64,000 nt of DNA from DASRJG01 sp032124015 (GCA_032124015.1 JAQBEH010000088.1:37885-101884); one strand, 5' to 3'. Positions 42,266 through 51,732 are shown, counted from the stretch's first letter. Notes: generated from the sequence alone by a model not told the origin. Numbers and translations: made by a program.

Positions 42266-44272
42266 CTACGCGGAAGTGGGTTTGCGGTTCGCGCCAAGCC
42301 AGATGTAGGCGACGAGGCCCAGGAACCCGACGATCGACACCCCCTGCGAAATCATGTCGAAGTCGTAAAACGGGAGCTTGATCCAGTCCTCGGTGAATCC
42401 AGGGATCAGCCGCAAGCCTGCGCCGAACACGCCGCCTAAGGCACCGCCTGCCATCAACCCCGACGCGATAACGACGCCGCGCTCACGAAGGGTCCGCCCC
42501 GACTCGCCGCCCTGCTTGGCCGCCTTCTTGGTGACGAGGTGGTGCAGGTAGCCGCCGACGAGGGCGGGGGAGTTGAGCTCGAGGGGAAGGTACATGCCCA
42601 GCGCGAAGGTCAACGCCGGAACCTGCAGCATCTCCAGGACGACCGCGATCATCGAGCCGACGCCAAACAGGGCCCAAGCGACCGGTTCGCGGTTCATGAA
42701 GCTCTGGACGAGCGCCTTCATGATCGACGCCTGCGGCGCCGCCAGGATCCTTTCGGCGGCCGTGCCGTCGGGCGCGTCGCCGAAGAAGTACATCCGCGAG
42801 AGCATCGCGATGGTCAGGCCGGCGGCGATCGAGGCGGCGACGACGCCGAGGAACTTCACCCGCTCTTGCACCTGGGGCGTCGAGCCCAGCCAGTAGCCGG
42901 TCTTGAGGTCGGTGATGGTCTGGCCCGAAACCGACAGCGCCGTGCAGACCATGCCGGCGATCGCCATGACGAAGAACGTTCCTGTCGGACCCGAGAGACC
43001 GAACTTCAACAGCACGACCGACGAGATCATGATCGTCAGCATGGTCATGCCGGACACCGGGTTTCGCGCCGTGGTCGCGATCGCGTTGGCGGCCACCGAC
43101 GTGAAGAAAAACGAGAAAATGAGCATCAGCACGAGACCCACGAGGACCGCGGTCCAGCCTCCGGCCCCGAGCGTTCCGAAGAAGATCCACGCGAGGATCG
43201 AGGTGACGATCGTCCCGATGAGCATCGTCATGATCGAGATGTCGCGATCGGTCCGCTCCAGTTCGACGTGCCCTTCGCCGTGCCGGAACGCTTTGATGGC
43301 GATGCCGAACGAGCCCACCACGACCTTCAACGACTTGAGGATCCCGAAGATCCCCGCGGTGGCGATCGCGCCCACGCCGATGAAGCGCACGTATCCGCGG
43401 TAGATATCGTTCGCGCTCATCGCCGAGATCGCTTTCGTTCCCGGGGGAATGAGCTCGGGAGCGTGGGAACCGAGGTAGAAGATCAGCGGGACGAGGACGA
43501 AGTTCGACAGCACGCCCCCCGCGCACAGGATCATCGAAGAGCGTAGGCCCATGACGTAGCCCAGGCCCAAGATGAACGCGACAGCGTCGAAACGGCAGAC
43601 GATCTTGGCCTTCTCGGCGGCGTCTCTGACGAGCGGGACGAACTGGAAATCCACGAGCTCCTTCCAGACCCGAAACGTCGTCACGAAAAAATCGTAGAGG
43701 CCGGCGATGATGGTGGCCTGGATGAGGAGCCTCGCCTGGGAGCCGCCCTTTTCTCCGGTAACGAGCACTTCGGTGATCGCCGTCGCCTCGGGGTACGGGT
43801 ACTCGCCGTGCGTTTCGCGCACGAAATAGCGGCGCAAGGGAATCAAGAAGAGAACGCCCAGGCAGCCGCCGGCCAGGCAGATGAAGATCGTTTGCAAGGG
43901 GTGCGGAGAAAGGCCGAGCGAGTACAGCGCGGGCAGCGTGAAGATCGCCCCCGCGACGACGGACGCCGACGCACCGCCGATCCCCGTCATGATCACGTTC
44001 TGGAGCAGCGGCGGGTCCTTTGAGACCACGCGCGTCAGGCCGATCGCGAGGATCGAGATCGGAATCGCCGCCTCCATGACCTGGCCGACCTTGAGCCCCG
44101 AGTAGGCCGAGGCGATCGTGAAGATCACACAGAACAACAGCCCCCAGAAAATCGAGACGCCGGTAGCCTCCGGAAACTTCGTTCCCGCCGGGACGACCGG
44201 CTTGTACACCTCGCCCGGCTTGAGCGGCTCGTAGGCGTTATCGGGGAGTGACTTGGTGTCGGGTGCCTCCAT
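42266..44272 (-). CDS. OPT family oligopeptide transporter
   Basis: A 668-residue polytopic protein with about fifteen to sixteen membrane helices. Features include 'SGLKVGQVMEAAIPISILA' near the N-terminus, 'GEYPYPEATAITEVLVTGEKGG' (split), as in bacterial OPT proteins, and 'GYWLGSTPQVQERVKFLGVV' (split). OPT carriers import oligopeptides or metal-siderophore chelates using the proton gradient. It lies 15 bp downstream of the POT gene, in the same operon. Confidence 0.93.
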   Translation of the reverse strand: MEAPDTKSLPDNAYEPLKPGEVYKPVVPAGTKFPEATGVSIFWGLLFCVIFTIASAYSGLKVGQVMEAAIPISILAIGLTRVVSKDPPLLQNVIMTGIGGASASVVAGAIFTLPALYSLGLSPHPLQTIFICLAGGCLGVLFLIPLRRYFVRETHGEYPYPEATAITEVLVTGEKGGSQARLLIQATIIAGLYDFFVTTFRVWKELVDFQFVPLVRDAAEKAKIVCRFDAVAFILGLGYVMGLRSSMILCAGGVLSNFVLVPLIFYLGSHAPELIPPGTKAISAMSANDIYRGYVRFIGVGAIATAGIFGILKSLKVVVGSFGIAIKAFRHGEGHVELERTDRDISIMTMLIGTIVTSILAWIFFGTLGAGGWTAVLVGLVLMLIFSFFFTSVAANAIATTARNPVSGMTMLTIMISSVVLLKFGLSGPTGTFFVMAIAGMVCTALSVSGQTITDLKTGYWLGSTPQVQERVKFLGVVAASIAAGLTIAMLSRMYFFGDAPDGTAAERILAAPQASIMKALVQSFMNREPVAWALFGVGSMIAVVLEMLQVPALTFALGMYLPLELNSPALVGGYLHHLVTKKAAKQGGESGRTLRERGVVIASGLMAGGALGGVFGAGLRLIPGFTEDWIKLPFYDFDMISQGVSIVGFLGLVAYIWLGANRKPTSA

Positions 44273-44287
44273 CGGATCTCCTGGTTT

Positions 44288-45526
44288 CTAGGCCTGCGCG
44301 TCTCGCGCGGCGTACACCTTCGCGTGCAACCACAGGCCCGCCGCGGCGACCAAGCCGACGGCGCCGAATCCCCAAAACATCTTTTCCGGATGGTGCAGCG
44401 ACGTGCGCGCCCACGTCGCGATCGGGCCGCCGATCCATCCCGCGATCAAACTCCCGAGCGCGATCGGGAGGAACGCGAAGCCGAGATACATCCCTTCTTG
44501 TCCCGCCGGCGCGAGGCTCCCCAGGTACTTGTAGAAGTGCGCGGAGTAGATCATCTCGCCGATCGCAAAAACGACCACGCCCGCCGCGGCCACCCAGGGG
44601 GACTGGCGCAGCCCGATCACGGCGTAACCGGCGGTGCCGATGAAGGCGGCGATCCAGACGGCCCGCGCGGTCGTCCAGTTGCGCGTGAGGTAACCCGTGA
44701 CGACCTGGCAGGCGATGATCAGCGCGGCGTCGAGCGAGATGATGAAGTTCGCCCGTTGCTGGCTCACCTGCAGGTCCTGCGTGAGGTAGGTCGTGAACGC
44801 GCCGTAGAACTGGAAGAACAGACTCCAGAATCCGGCGACCAGGAGGAACAGCGTCATCAATCGCGGCGTGGTCACGATACCGACGAAGTCCCGAAGCAAC
44901 GCGCCCAGGCGTCGCTTCGGCGCGTCGCCCTCGGCCGCGCCGTCGCGATACAGCAAGAGCACGAGCGCCAAGGCGAGCGCGATCGCCCCGGCCGACGTCG
45001 GAAACACGAACGCGAGGCCGGCGGCGGCCGCGACGGCCCCCGAGATGTTGGGCCCGAGGAACCCGCCGATGTTGACGAGCGTGTAGTAGATCGAAAAGCC
45101 GACCGGCCGGCGTTCCTCGCTACACGTCCGCTGGACCGTGCCGGTGATCGCGGGCTTGATGATCGAGGCGCCGAAGGCGACCAGCGTGAGCGCCGCGACG
45201 ACGGCGGGGAAATTCGGCGCGTGCCAGACACCCAGATACCCCGCGGCCAGGAGCCCGTAGGCCAAAAGCATCGCACGACGGTAGCCGAGCCAATCGGCGA
45301 ACATCCCGGAGAGGATCGTCAGCCCGTAGACGATGAACCCGAGGTTCCCGCCCACGCGAATCGCGGCGCTTTCGTCGAAGTGACGAACCTCTACGAGGTA
45401 GGGGACCAGGACGGGCGCCATCCCGTAGAAGGCGATACGCTCGAACAGCTCGGAGATGTTGGCGGCCCAAAAAGGCTTGCTGAACCCGCGGACGTAATCG
45501 CGGAGTGAGACGCGCCGGTCGATCAT
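44288..45526 (-). CDS. POT/PTR-like major facilitator transporter
   Basis: A 412-residue MFS protein with twelve predicted helices. 'ELFERIAFYGM' contains the ExxER-type motif characteristic of proton-dependent oligopeptide transporters, and 'NIGGFLGPNISG' is the second POT signature. At 412 residues it is shorter than the usual 450-500 because loops between helices are small. It should import di- and tripeptides. First gene of an operon with the OPT transporter; substrate range of the two is complementary by family. Confidence 0.85.
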   Translation of the reverse strand: MIDRRVSLRDYVRGFSKPFWAANISELFERIAFYGMAPVLVPYLVEVRHFDESAAIRVGGNLGFIVYGLTILSGMFADWLGYRRAMLLAYGLLAAGYLGVWHAPNFPAVVAALTLVAFGASIIKPAITGTVQRTCSEERRPVGFSIYYTLVNIGGFLGPNISGAVAAAAGLAFVFPTSAGAIALALALVLLLYRDGAAEGDAPKRRLGALLRDFVGIVTTPRLMTLFLLVAGFWSLFFQFYGAFTTYLTQDLQVSQQRANFIISLDAALIIACQVVTGYLTRNWTTARAVWIAAFIGTAGYAVIGLRQSPWVAAAGVVVFAIGEMIYSAHFYKYLGSLAPAGQEGMYLGFAFLPIALGSLIAGWIGGPIATWARTSLHHPEKMFWGFGAVGLVAAAGLWLHAKVYAARDAQA

Positions 45527-45558
45527 GGCGCGGATCGTAACCCGAGTCAGGAGTTCCC

Positions 45559-46332
45559 GTGCGTCTTACTCGCGCGCTCGTCTGCCGGCCCTCGCCGAAC
45601 TTCGCCGACGGCCTGACCGAAGGCCGTCACGGCGTCCCCACCTACTCCCTGGCCAAGGCCCAGCACGAGCGCTACTGCGAGGAGTTGGAACGCTGCGGCC
45701 TCCGGCTGACGCGTCTGTCGACCGACGCGCACTTCCCGGACGGGACCTTCGTCGAGGACACGGCCATTCTCACCGGCCGGGGCGCGATCATCACCCATCC
45801 CGGAGACGTAAGCCGTCGGGGCGAGGTTCCCAGTGTTCGCGAGGCGCTCGTGGGCTTGACGCCCTGGCTCGGTGAGATCCAAGCTCCCGGCACGGTCGAC
45901 GGCGGCGATATCTGCGAGATCAACGACCGCTTCTTGATCGGGATCTCGGCGAGGACGAACGCGGAAGGGGCCCGGCAACTCTCCGCGATCCTCGCCGGCA
46001 ATGGTTACGAGTCGACGATCGTCGACGTGCGGGGCGTCCCCGAGCTGCTGCATCTGAAGAGCGGTCTTTCAGCCCTCGATGACGGGCGCCTCGTGGCGAT
46101 CGAGGCGTTGGCGGGCCGAGACGAACTGCGCGGCTACCCGCTCGTTCGCGTCTCAAGCTGCGAGTCGTACGCGGCCAACTGCGTGTGCATCAACGGCCGC
46201 GTTCTAATCGCGCGCGGGTTTCCCGTCCTCCAAGAAGCGCTCGTCAGGCTCCGCTATGACGTCGTCACGCTGGAGATGTCGGAGTTCCGAAAGATGGACG
46301 GCGGTTTGAGCTGTTTGTCGCTTCGACTATGA
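45559..46332 (+). CDS. Dimethylargininase-like amidinotransferase-fold hydrolase
   Basis: A 257-residue protein with a GTG start at 45559 (AGGAG upstream). The pentein fold and catalytic residues of DDAH enzymes are visible: 'FPDGTFVEDTAIL' (Glu66-Asp68 region), 'VDGGDI' (114-119), His165 in 'LLHLKSGLSAL' and nucleophile Cys252 in 'GGLSCLSLRL'. Such enzymes hydrolyse methylated arginines to citrulline and amines; some relatives prefer other guanidino compounds. Divergent from the peptide transporters, a plausible link to use of arginine-containing peptides. Overlaps the convergent lipoprotein gene by 6 bp. Confidence 0.9.
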   Translation: MRLTRALVCRPSPNFADGLTEGRHGVPTYSLAKAQHERYCEELERCGLRLTRLSTDAHFPDGTFVEDTAILTGRGAIITHPGDVSRRGEVPSVREALVGLTPWLGEIQAPGTVDGGDICEINDRFLIGISARTNAEGARQLSAILAGNGYESTIVDVRGVPELLHLKSGLSALDDGRLVAIEALAGRDELRGYPLVRVSSCESYAANCVCINGRVLIARGFPVLQEALVRLRYDVVTLEMSEFRKMDGGLSCLSLRL

Positions 46333-47043
46333 CGTGCCGTGCTTCAACGACTTCACCATCGCGGTGAACGCGTCGCGCTGCTCGTTGACCGTGGCATCCG
46401 GGCCCGTGAACTTGAAGTACCAATTCGCGTCGGGGCCGGGCGCCACCGCGCCGAGCAGCCGGTAGCCGGGCTTGGGCGTCGCGGGGGCGGCGGTCATCGT
46501 CATGCCGCCGTTGTAGGTGCCGGAGACCTCGACCATGAAGACCTTCAGCCCGCCGACCTCGATCTCCGAGGTCTCCATCGTGCCGCCGGCCGAACTCCCG
46601 TCGGCGGCCGAGAACTGCTCGGCCCAACGACTGGCGTTGGCCATCGGATCGCCACCCTGGCCCGGACCGAAATAGAAGACGACGCATTCGCCGTCTCCGG
46701 CCTTGCCGGGGACCTTGTACTGCGCGCGGCGCATCGCCGACGCGGGTTTCTCGGAGATCCACTCCGACGGGGAGGTCCAGGCCAGGGCGGCCTCGCCCGT
46801 TCCGGCGCCCTCGGGAACGGGAGGTAGCCCCGGCTGCGGCGTTCCGGCGGCGTCGACCGGCGGATGTCCGGGGGGCAGCGCGCCGTCACCGCGGCCGGAC
46901 ACCAGCGGAGGCGCCGTCGCGGGGGTTGCGGCCGCTTTCGGCGCGTCGTTTTTCACCGCGCCCTGATCGGAACACCCCACGGTCATGCCGAGGGTGACCG
47001 CGACAACGAGAAGAACACTCTGTGCATCGTAATTGGTCATCAT
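46327..47043 (-). CDS. Lipoprotein of unknown function
   Basis: A 238-residue protein starting ATG-ATG at 47043/47040; the ribosome-binding site is weak for both. Lipobox 'LGMTVGC' at about residue 24. A Pro/Ala-rich linker (about 30-80) leads to a beta-rich domain with 'WTSPSEWISEKPASAMRRAQY', 'ECVVFYFGPGQGG' and 'WYFKFTGPDATV'. The same domain occurs in planctomycete and acidobacterial lipoproteins of unknown role. It lies 20 bp after dus and is the last gene of that operon. Confidence 0.8.
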   Translation of the reverse strand: MMTNYDAQSVLLVVAVTLGMTVGCSDQGAVKNDAPKAAATPATAPPLVSGRGDGALPPGHPPVDAAGTPQPGLPPVPEGAGTGEAALAWTSPSEWISEKPASAMRRAQYKVPGKAGDGECVVFYFGPGQGGDPMANASRWAEQFSAADGSSAGGTMETSEIEVGGLKVFMVEVSGTYNGGMTMTAAPATPKPGYRLLGAVAPGPDANWYFKFTGPDATVNEQRDAFTAMVKSLKHGTS

Positions 47044-47063
47044 GGTCGTCAGGATAGCAAGAG

Positions 47064-48140
47064 TTACCCCAGCGCCGCGACCTTGACCGCGCGGGCTGCA
47101 TCCGGATCCAGAGGAGGAGGCTCGACCTCCTCGCCGTCCACCAGCCAGCGCGCTAGGGCCGTCACCCCCGGGAGGTCGGAGCGGCACAGCCACGCCTCGA
47201 GGTCGTTGACGGGTTCTTCCCCCCAGGTGCGGGGGTCGTCGGAATTGACGGCGTCTTGGGCCGCGTTCCGCCGGTAGCGGCGGAAAAAGTCCTGGTGGAA
47301 GACGAGGAACCGACGCGTGCGCGCCCGCCCCTTCTCGTCGTCCCGGAAGTGCACGCGGCACAACGCGACGTAACGGCGAACGACCGCGAGGCGCTCGTCG
47401 GGCGACAGCTCGATGTCGCGCTGTTCGGCGAACTCGCGGAACAACCAAGGTTTGGCGAGAGCCCACCGCCCGACCATCACCGCGGCGCAGCCGGTCTCTT
47501 CCATCCGCCGTTTCGCCTCCCGCCACGTGAAGATGTCGCCGTTTCCGATGACGGGAACGGAAACCTCTCCGGCGAGCGCTTTCACGTGCTCCCAGCTGGC
47601 CGGGCGCCGGTAGCGCTGCGCGCGGCTGCGCGCGTGAAGCGTGATCGCATCGACGCCGGCGGCGGCCGCCGCTCGCGCGATCTTCAGATACGCGTCCTCT
47701 CCCTCCGACCAACCCAGCCGCAGCTTGATCGTCACGGGAATCGTCACGGCGGCCTTCATCGCGGCGACGATCGACGCCACCTTCGACGGCCGTTGCAAAA
47801 GCGACGCCCCGAAGCCGCGCCGCGTCACCTCGTCGATCGGACAGCCGCAATTGACGTCGACGAAATCGGCCCCCTGGCCTTCGGCGACCTTCGCCGCCTC
47901 GGCCATGACCTCGGGAATCTTCCCGGCAAGCTGCACGCCGAAGATCGTTTCCGAGGGGTGGCGCCGCAGCAGCGGGAGGTCCCCCCGGTCGCGCCCTCCG
48001 GTCCGGTGCGCGTATGCCATCTCGCCCGAGCACACGGTGGCGCCCCACTCGTTCGCCAGCAGGCGGAAGGGCAGATCAGTACCGCGGGTCATGGGCGCCA
48101 TGATCAGGCGGCCGCGGAAGAGCTCGTCGGCCGTCCTCAA
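47064..48140 (-). CDS. tRNA-dihydrouridine synthase (Dus family)
   Basis: A 358-residue flavoprotein with a TTG start at 48140 overlapping the xseB stop (TTGA). The TIM barrel shows 'IMAPMTRGTDLPFRLLANEWG' (split), 'VDVNCGCPIDEV' with catalytic Cys100, 'LRLGWSEGEDAYLKIARA' (split) and 'GNGDIFTWREAKRRME' for FMN phosphate. 'NCGCPID' and the C-terminal region resemble Dus3/DUS3L-type more than E. coli DusA/B, so target position on tRNA is uncertain. It reduces uridines in tRNA D-loops. Confidence 0.92.
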   Translation of the reverse strand: MRTADELFRGRLIMAPMTRGTDLPFRLLANEWGATVCSGEMAYAHRTGGRDRGDLPLLRRHPSETIFGVQLAGKIPEVMAEAAKVAEGQGADFVDVNCGCPIDEVTRRGFGASLLQRPSKVASIVAAMKAAVTIPVTIKLRLGWSEGEDAYLKIARAAAAAGVDAITLHARSRAQRYRRPASWEHVKALAGEVSVPVIGNGDIFTWREAKRRMEETGCAAVMVGRWALAKPWLFREFAEQRDIELSPDERLAVVRRYVALCRVHFRDDEKGRARTRRFLVFHQDFFRRYRRNAAQDAVNSDDPRTWGEEPVNDLEAWLCRSDLPGVTALARWLVDGEEVEPPPLDPDAARAVKVAALG

Positions 48141-48412
48141 TAGCGGATGTTCTGGTCGACGCCGTCTTCTTCGGGAGGGCCGTCGTCTTCGGCGGGGAGA
48201 TCGCGCTCGAGTTGTTCGGTGATCGTCTTCACCTGGACTTCCGCAGCGTGGATCTTCCCTCGACAGAGCGCCACGAGCCCCGCGGCCTCGGCGACCAGCC
48301 CCGACAGTTCGTCGATGTCCACCTTCCCTTCCTCGATGCGGCTGAGGATCTCCTCGAGCCGCCCGGCCGCCTCTCCGTAGGAAAGCTCCTTCGCGCCCTT
48401 TGACTTACTCAT
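48137..48412 (-). CDS. xseB: Exodeoxyribonuclease VII small subunit
   Basis: A 91-residue helical protein with the XseB core 'SYGEAAGRLEEILSRIEEGKVDIDELSGLV' (split) and a second helix 'ALCRGKIHAAEVQVKTITEQL' (split), followed by an acidic tail. It binds XseA to form the single-strand exonuclease VII. Starts 8 bp inside the end of xseA; its stop overlaps the dus start. Confidence 0.93.
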   Translation of the reverse strand: MSKSKGAKELSYGEAAGRLEEILSRIEEGKVDIDELSGLVAEAAGLVALCRGKIHAAEVQVKTITEQLERDLPAEDDGPPEEDGVDQNIRY

Positions 48413-49994
48413 CGTTGGCCCCTTCCGAGACGAGTTGCAGTCGTCCGTTTTTCAACTCCGCCGTCACGCGCGCGCCCGCTTGGGCCTGCGCCGGCGTGAC
48501 GACGACGCGTCCGTCCGCCCCGCGCAGGATTGCATACCCGCGCTCGACGACGCGCCGCGGGTCGAGCAGATAGAGCCGTCGCGCCCGCACGGCGACGCGC
48601 TCGGCCTCCTGCGCCAGCGCGCGCGTCACGCGCGGCGCCAACGCGCAGGCCGCATCCGTCACGCGGCGCGTCTCGCCCGCGAGGTCCCGCCGGGCACCCT
48701 GGCCGAGTTGCCGCGCCGAAGCCCTGAGCGCGGCGCGCGAGGCTTCGATCCGCCGCGTCGTCGCGCGCGCCAGCCGCTGCGTCGCATCGCGCCGATTTCG
48801 CTTTTCGGTGCCCAGAAGTGCTTTCGCCTCTTCGAGGATCGAGCCTCCGAACTCCTCGACCCGGCGCAACGCCGCGCGCACGGCGTCCACGAGAAACGCC
48901 GCGGCCGCCGTCGGCGTCTTCGCGCGTCGCGCGACGTGGTCGAGCACCGAGACGTCCTGCTCGTGGCCGATGCCGCTGAGGATCGGGATCGGGAACAGCG
49001 CGACCGCGCGGCCGAGCGCCTCCGTGTCGAACCAAGCGAGATCGCCTCGGGAGCCGCCGCCGCGGCAGATCAGGATCGCGTCGAAGTGCTCCTGCCTCGC
49101 GCGGAACCAGTCGAGCGCGTTCAAGACCGACGATTCCGTCGCGCGCCCCTGCACGCGCGCGCCGTGCGCCGTCACCTTGAAGGCGAAGCCGCTCTCGCCG
49201 AGCGTGCGCAGCACGTCGTGGTACGCATCCGAGTTCAGGCTCGTGATGAGGCCGACCCGCAGCGGGAGCAGCGGGAGCGGAAGCGCGGCGTTTCGTTCGA
49301 GGAGCCCCGCGGCTTGTAGCTTGCGGACGATTTCCTCGCGGCGACGCGCCGCCTCGCCCAGGGTGAAGGCGAGGTCGAGATCCTCGATCTGGACGCGGTA
49401 GGCGCCCCAGGCGTCGTAGAGATCGACGCGAACACGCACGCGGATTGCGACCTCGTCTTCGAGCGTGAAGGGGTCTCCCGCGGACTGGAGCTTGCGCTCG
49501 ATCTCCTGGCGCACGCCATCGAAGAGGATCGCCTGGACCTGGTACGCCTGCTCGCCTGTGGCTTCGCGCTCGATCAACGTGAATCCCACGTGCTTCTTGT
49601 GCTTTGCGCGATTGAAGCCGCTGATCTCACCGACGAGCCAGATCGCCTGGGGGAACGCTTCGGTCAGGGCCGCCTTGACCTCGCGGTTCAACCGGCCGAC
49701 CGTGTAGTGCTCCGCGCCGTTGTCTTCGGGGTTCGCGTTCGCCTGGGTCGTTCGCAACGCCCTGGCGCCCCCGCGGGCAGCGTAACGAGCTTGCGCCTCG
49801 TCGTCGAACGTGAACCCTTCCGGCTGCAACAGGTCGACCAAGGCCACGACGTCGTCGTCGGGGACCGTCCAAATCTTGTCGGCGACCTGAAAGCGGCGGC
49901 GCGGGAGCGACTTCACGAGGTCGACCAGGCGGCGGTCGAACGGAAAGCGGATCTGGAACGACCCTGCGCCGTCGTGGACGACCTCGCGGCTCAC
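48405..49994 (-). CDS. xseA: Exodeoxyribonuclease VII large subunit with N-terminal HARP-like extension
   Basis: A 529-residue protein with a GTG start at 49994 in the stop of the desulfurase gene. Standard XseA begins at about residue 96 ('EHYTVGRLNREVKAAL', OB-fold), with 'RVGLITSLNSDAYHDV', 'ICRGGGSRGDL' and 'SGIGHEQDVSVLDHVA' forming the catalytic core, then a long coiled coil and C-terminal beta segment. The first 75 residues are extra: 'FQIRFPFDRRLVDLVKSLP' and 'FQVADKIWTVPDDDVVALV' resemble the HARP/SMARCAL1-type domain seen in DNA-end or annealing proteins. Exonuclease VII degrades single-stranded DNA. The extension may change substrate binding. Confidence 0.93.
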   Translation of the reverse strand: MSREVVHDGAGSFQIRFPFDRRLVDLVKSLPRRRFQVADKIWTVPDDDVVALVDLLQPEGFTFDDEAQARYAARGGARALRTTQANANPEDNGAEHYTVGRLNREVKAALTEAFPQAIWLVGEISGFNRAKHKKHVGFTLIEREATGEQAYQVQAILFDGVRQEIERKLQSAGDPFTLEDEVAIRVRVRVDLYDAWGAYRVQIEDLDLAFTLGEAARRREEIVRKLQAAGLLERNAALPLPLLPLRVGLITSLNSDAYHDVLRTLGESGFAFKVTAHGARVQGRATESSVLNALDWFRARQEHFDAILICRGGGSRGDLAWFDTEALGRAVALFPIPILSGIGHEQDVSVLDHVARRAKTPTAAAAFLVDAVRAALRRVEEFGGSILEEAKALLGTEKRNRRDATQRLARATTRRIEASRAALRASARQLGQGARRDLAGETRRVTDAACALAPRVTRALAQEAERVAVRARRLYLLDPRRVVERGYAILRGADGRVVVTPAQAQAGARVTAELKNGRLQLVSEGANDE

Positions 49995-51139
49995 GCGCTG
50001 GGACTCCCTGCTCCCGCCCTCACCGCTGCGACGATTCTCGCCGCGGCGTCGTCGATCTCTCCGGGCGTCGTCGGCCGTCCGGTCGTCAGTCGCAGCGTGG
50101 CCCTGGCGATCTCCGGCTTGACCCCCATCGCGAGCAACACCTTCGACGGGTCGGCCTTTCCCGAGTGGCAGGCTGCGCCGGTTCCCGTCGCGACGCCGTC
50201 GAGCCGGGCGAGCAGTTCGTTCGCGTCGATTCCAGGGAAGGCGGCGTACAGCGTGTTCGGGAGCCGTTTGGCTTCGGCCCCGTGAACGACGATCGCGGGG
50301 AACGCCTCGCGCAGTTTGAGTTCGAGACGGTCGCGCATCGCCTGCGCGTGCTCCCGCCACGACTCCAAAGAACGTGACGCCAAGGCGCACGCGGCGCCGA
50401 GCGCGGCGGACAGCGCGACGTTTTCCGTGCCGGACCGGCGGTCGTGTTGGTGGCCCGCGCCGCGAAGGAGCGGCGTGAACGGCGTGCCGCGCCTCAGGTA
50501 GAGCGCTCCGACCCCCTGCGGCGCGTACAGTTTGTGTCCGGCGATCGAGAGGCAATCGACGTCCAACTCGCGCACGTTCACGCGGATCTTCCCGACCGAC
50601 TGCGCCGCGTCGGTGTGAATCACGACCCCCTTGGCGTGCGCGGCTCGGGCTGCTGCTGCCACCGGTTGAATGACGCCCGTCTCGTTGTTGGCGTGCATCA
50701 CCGAGACGAGCACGGTGTCGGGGCGAATCGCGGATTCGATCGCGCGCGCGTCGATGACCCCCGCGGGGTCGACCGGGACGCGCGTCACGCCCCAGCCGCG
50801 CTGTTCGAGAACCCGGCACGCCTGCTCGACCGACGCGTGCTCGATCGCCGTGATGACGAGATGCCGGCCGCGATCGGCGAGCATCGAAGCGATACCGTGG
50901 ATCGCCGCGTTGTTCGATTCGGTCCCGCCGCTCGTGAAGACGATCTCGTCGGGCTCGGCCCCGATCGACGCGGCGACTTCCGCGCGCGCCGTTTCGACGA
51001 CGCGCCGCGCCGCAACCCCGAACGCGTGCGTCGAGAGCGCGTTGCCGTGAACATCGCGGAACGCCGCGGTCATGACCTCGAGCACCTCGGGGGCGATGGG
51101 CGTCGAGGCGTTGTAGTCGAGGTAAATCGGCTGTGGCAT
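49991..51139 (-). CDS. Cysteine desulfurase (NifS/IscS-like)
   Basis: A 382-residue PLP enzyme starting at the ATG at 51139, with GGAG upstream. 'YLDYNASTP', 'TSGGTESNNAAI', the PLP Lys203 in 'IAGHKLYAPQG' and the active-site Cys324 in 'GTGAACHSGK' are all present. The short Cys loop ('ACHSGK-ADPSKVLLAMG') is of the NifS/IscS class I type. It supplies persulfide sulfur for iron-sulfur or tRNA thiolation. No iscU, iscA or mnmA is adjacent; it instead heads the xseA-xseB-dus operon. Confidence 0.93.
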   Translation of the reverse strand: MPQPIYLDYNASTPIAPEVLEVMTAAFRDVHGNALSTHAFGVAARRVVETARAEVAASIGAEPDEIVFTSGGTESNNAAIHGIASMLADRGRHLVITAIEHASVEQACRVLEQRGWGVTRVPVDPAGVIDARAIESAIRPDTVLVSVMHANNETGVIQPVAAAARAAHAKGVVIHTDAAQSVGKIRVNVRELDVDCLSIAGHKLYAPQGVGALYLRRGTPFTPLLRGAGHQHDRRSGTENVALSAALGAACALASRSLESWREHAQAMRDRLELKLREAFPAIVVHGAEAKRLPNTLYAAFPGIDANELLARLDGVATGTGAACHSGKADPSKVLLAMGVKPEIARATLRLTTGRPTTPGEIDDAAARIVAAVRAGAGSPSA

Positions 51140-51186
51140 GGAGGTCTCCGGTGACAAGGCCGGTATTATCACGCAGGAGGTCCTCG

Positions 51187-51732
51187 ATGAGCGATCCCGT
51201 CGTTTTGTCGTCCCGCAGCGTCCATGACGGACGCATCGTCAAGCTTTCTCTCGAGGAGGTCCGTCTCCCGAACGGGAACGTCACCACGCTGGAGCTGATC
51301 CGCCATCCGGGCGCTTCGGCCGTGGTCCCCGTGGATTCCGACGGGAACGCGATTCTCGTGCGGCAGTACCGCCACGCGACCGGATCGTGGCTGCTCGAGG
51401 TCCCCGCCGGGAAGCTCGACCATCCCGGCGAAGCGCCCGAGGACTGTGCCCTGCGCGAGGTCGAGGAAGAAACCGGCTACCGCGCGGGGAAGCTCGTCCC
51501 CTTGGGCTGGATCTGGACGACCCCTGGATTCACGAACGAGAAGATCTGGCTCTACTTAGCACTTGACCTCTCGCCGTCGCGCTCCAATCTCCAGGCCGAC
51601 GAAGTGCTGACCGTGGAGTCGCTCCCGCTCGCGGAGGCCGCCCGGCGCGCCGTCTCCGGCGAGATCGTGGACGGCAAATCGGTTTGCGCGCTCGTGAGAG
51701 CCGCGGCGGCGATCGACTCCGGCAACCGGTAG
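51187..51732 (+). CDS. NUDIX hydrolase, ADP-ribose pyrophosphatase-like
   Basis: A 181-residue protein from the ATG at 51187 with AGGAGGTCCT upstream. Nudix box 'GEAPEDCALREVEEETGY' has the REUxEExGU catalytic core, with an N-terminal beta region 'LPNGNVTTLELIRHPGA' of the NudF/ADPRase type and 'TTPGFTNEKIWLYLA' afterwards. It likely hydrolyses ADP-ribose or similar nucleoside diphosphate sugars. Divergent from the cysteine desulfurase with only 47 bp between starts. Confidence 0.93.
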   Translation: MSDPVVLSSRSVHDGRIVKLSLEEVRLPNGNVTTLELIRHPGASAVVPVDSDGNAILVRQYRHATGSWLLEVPAGKLDHPGEAPEDCALREVEEETGYRAGKLVPLGWIWTTPGFTNEKIWLYLALDLSPSRSNLQADEVLTVESLPLAEAARRAVSGEIVDGKSVCALVRAAAAIDSGNR

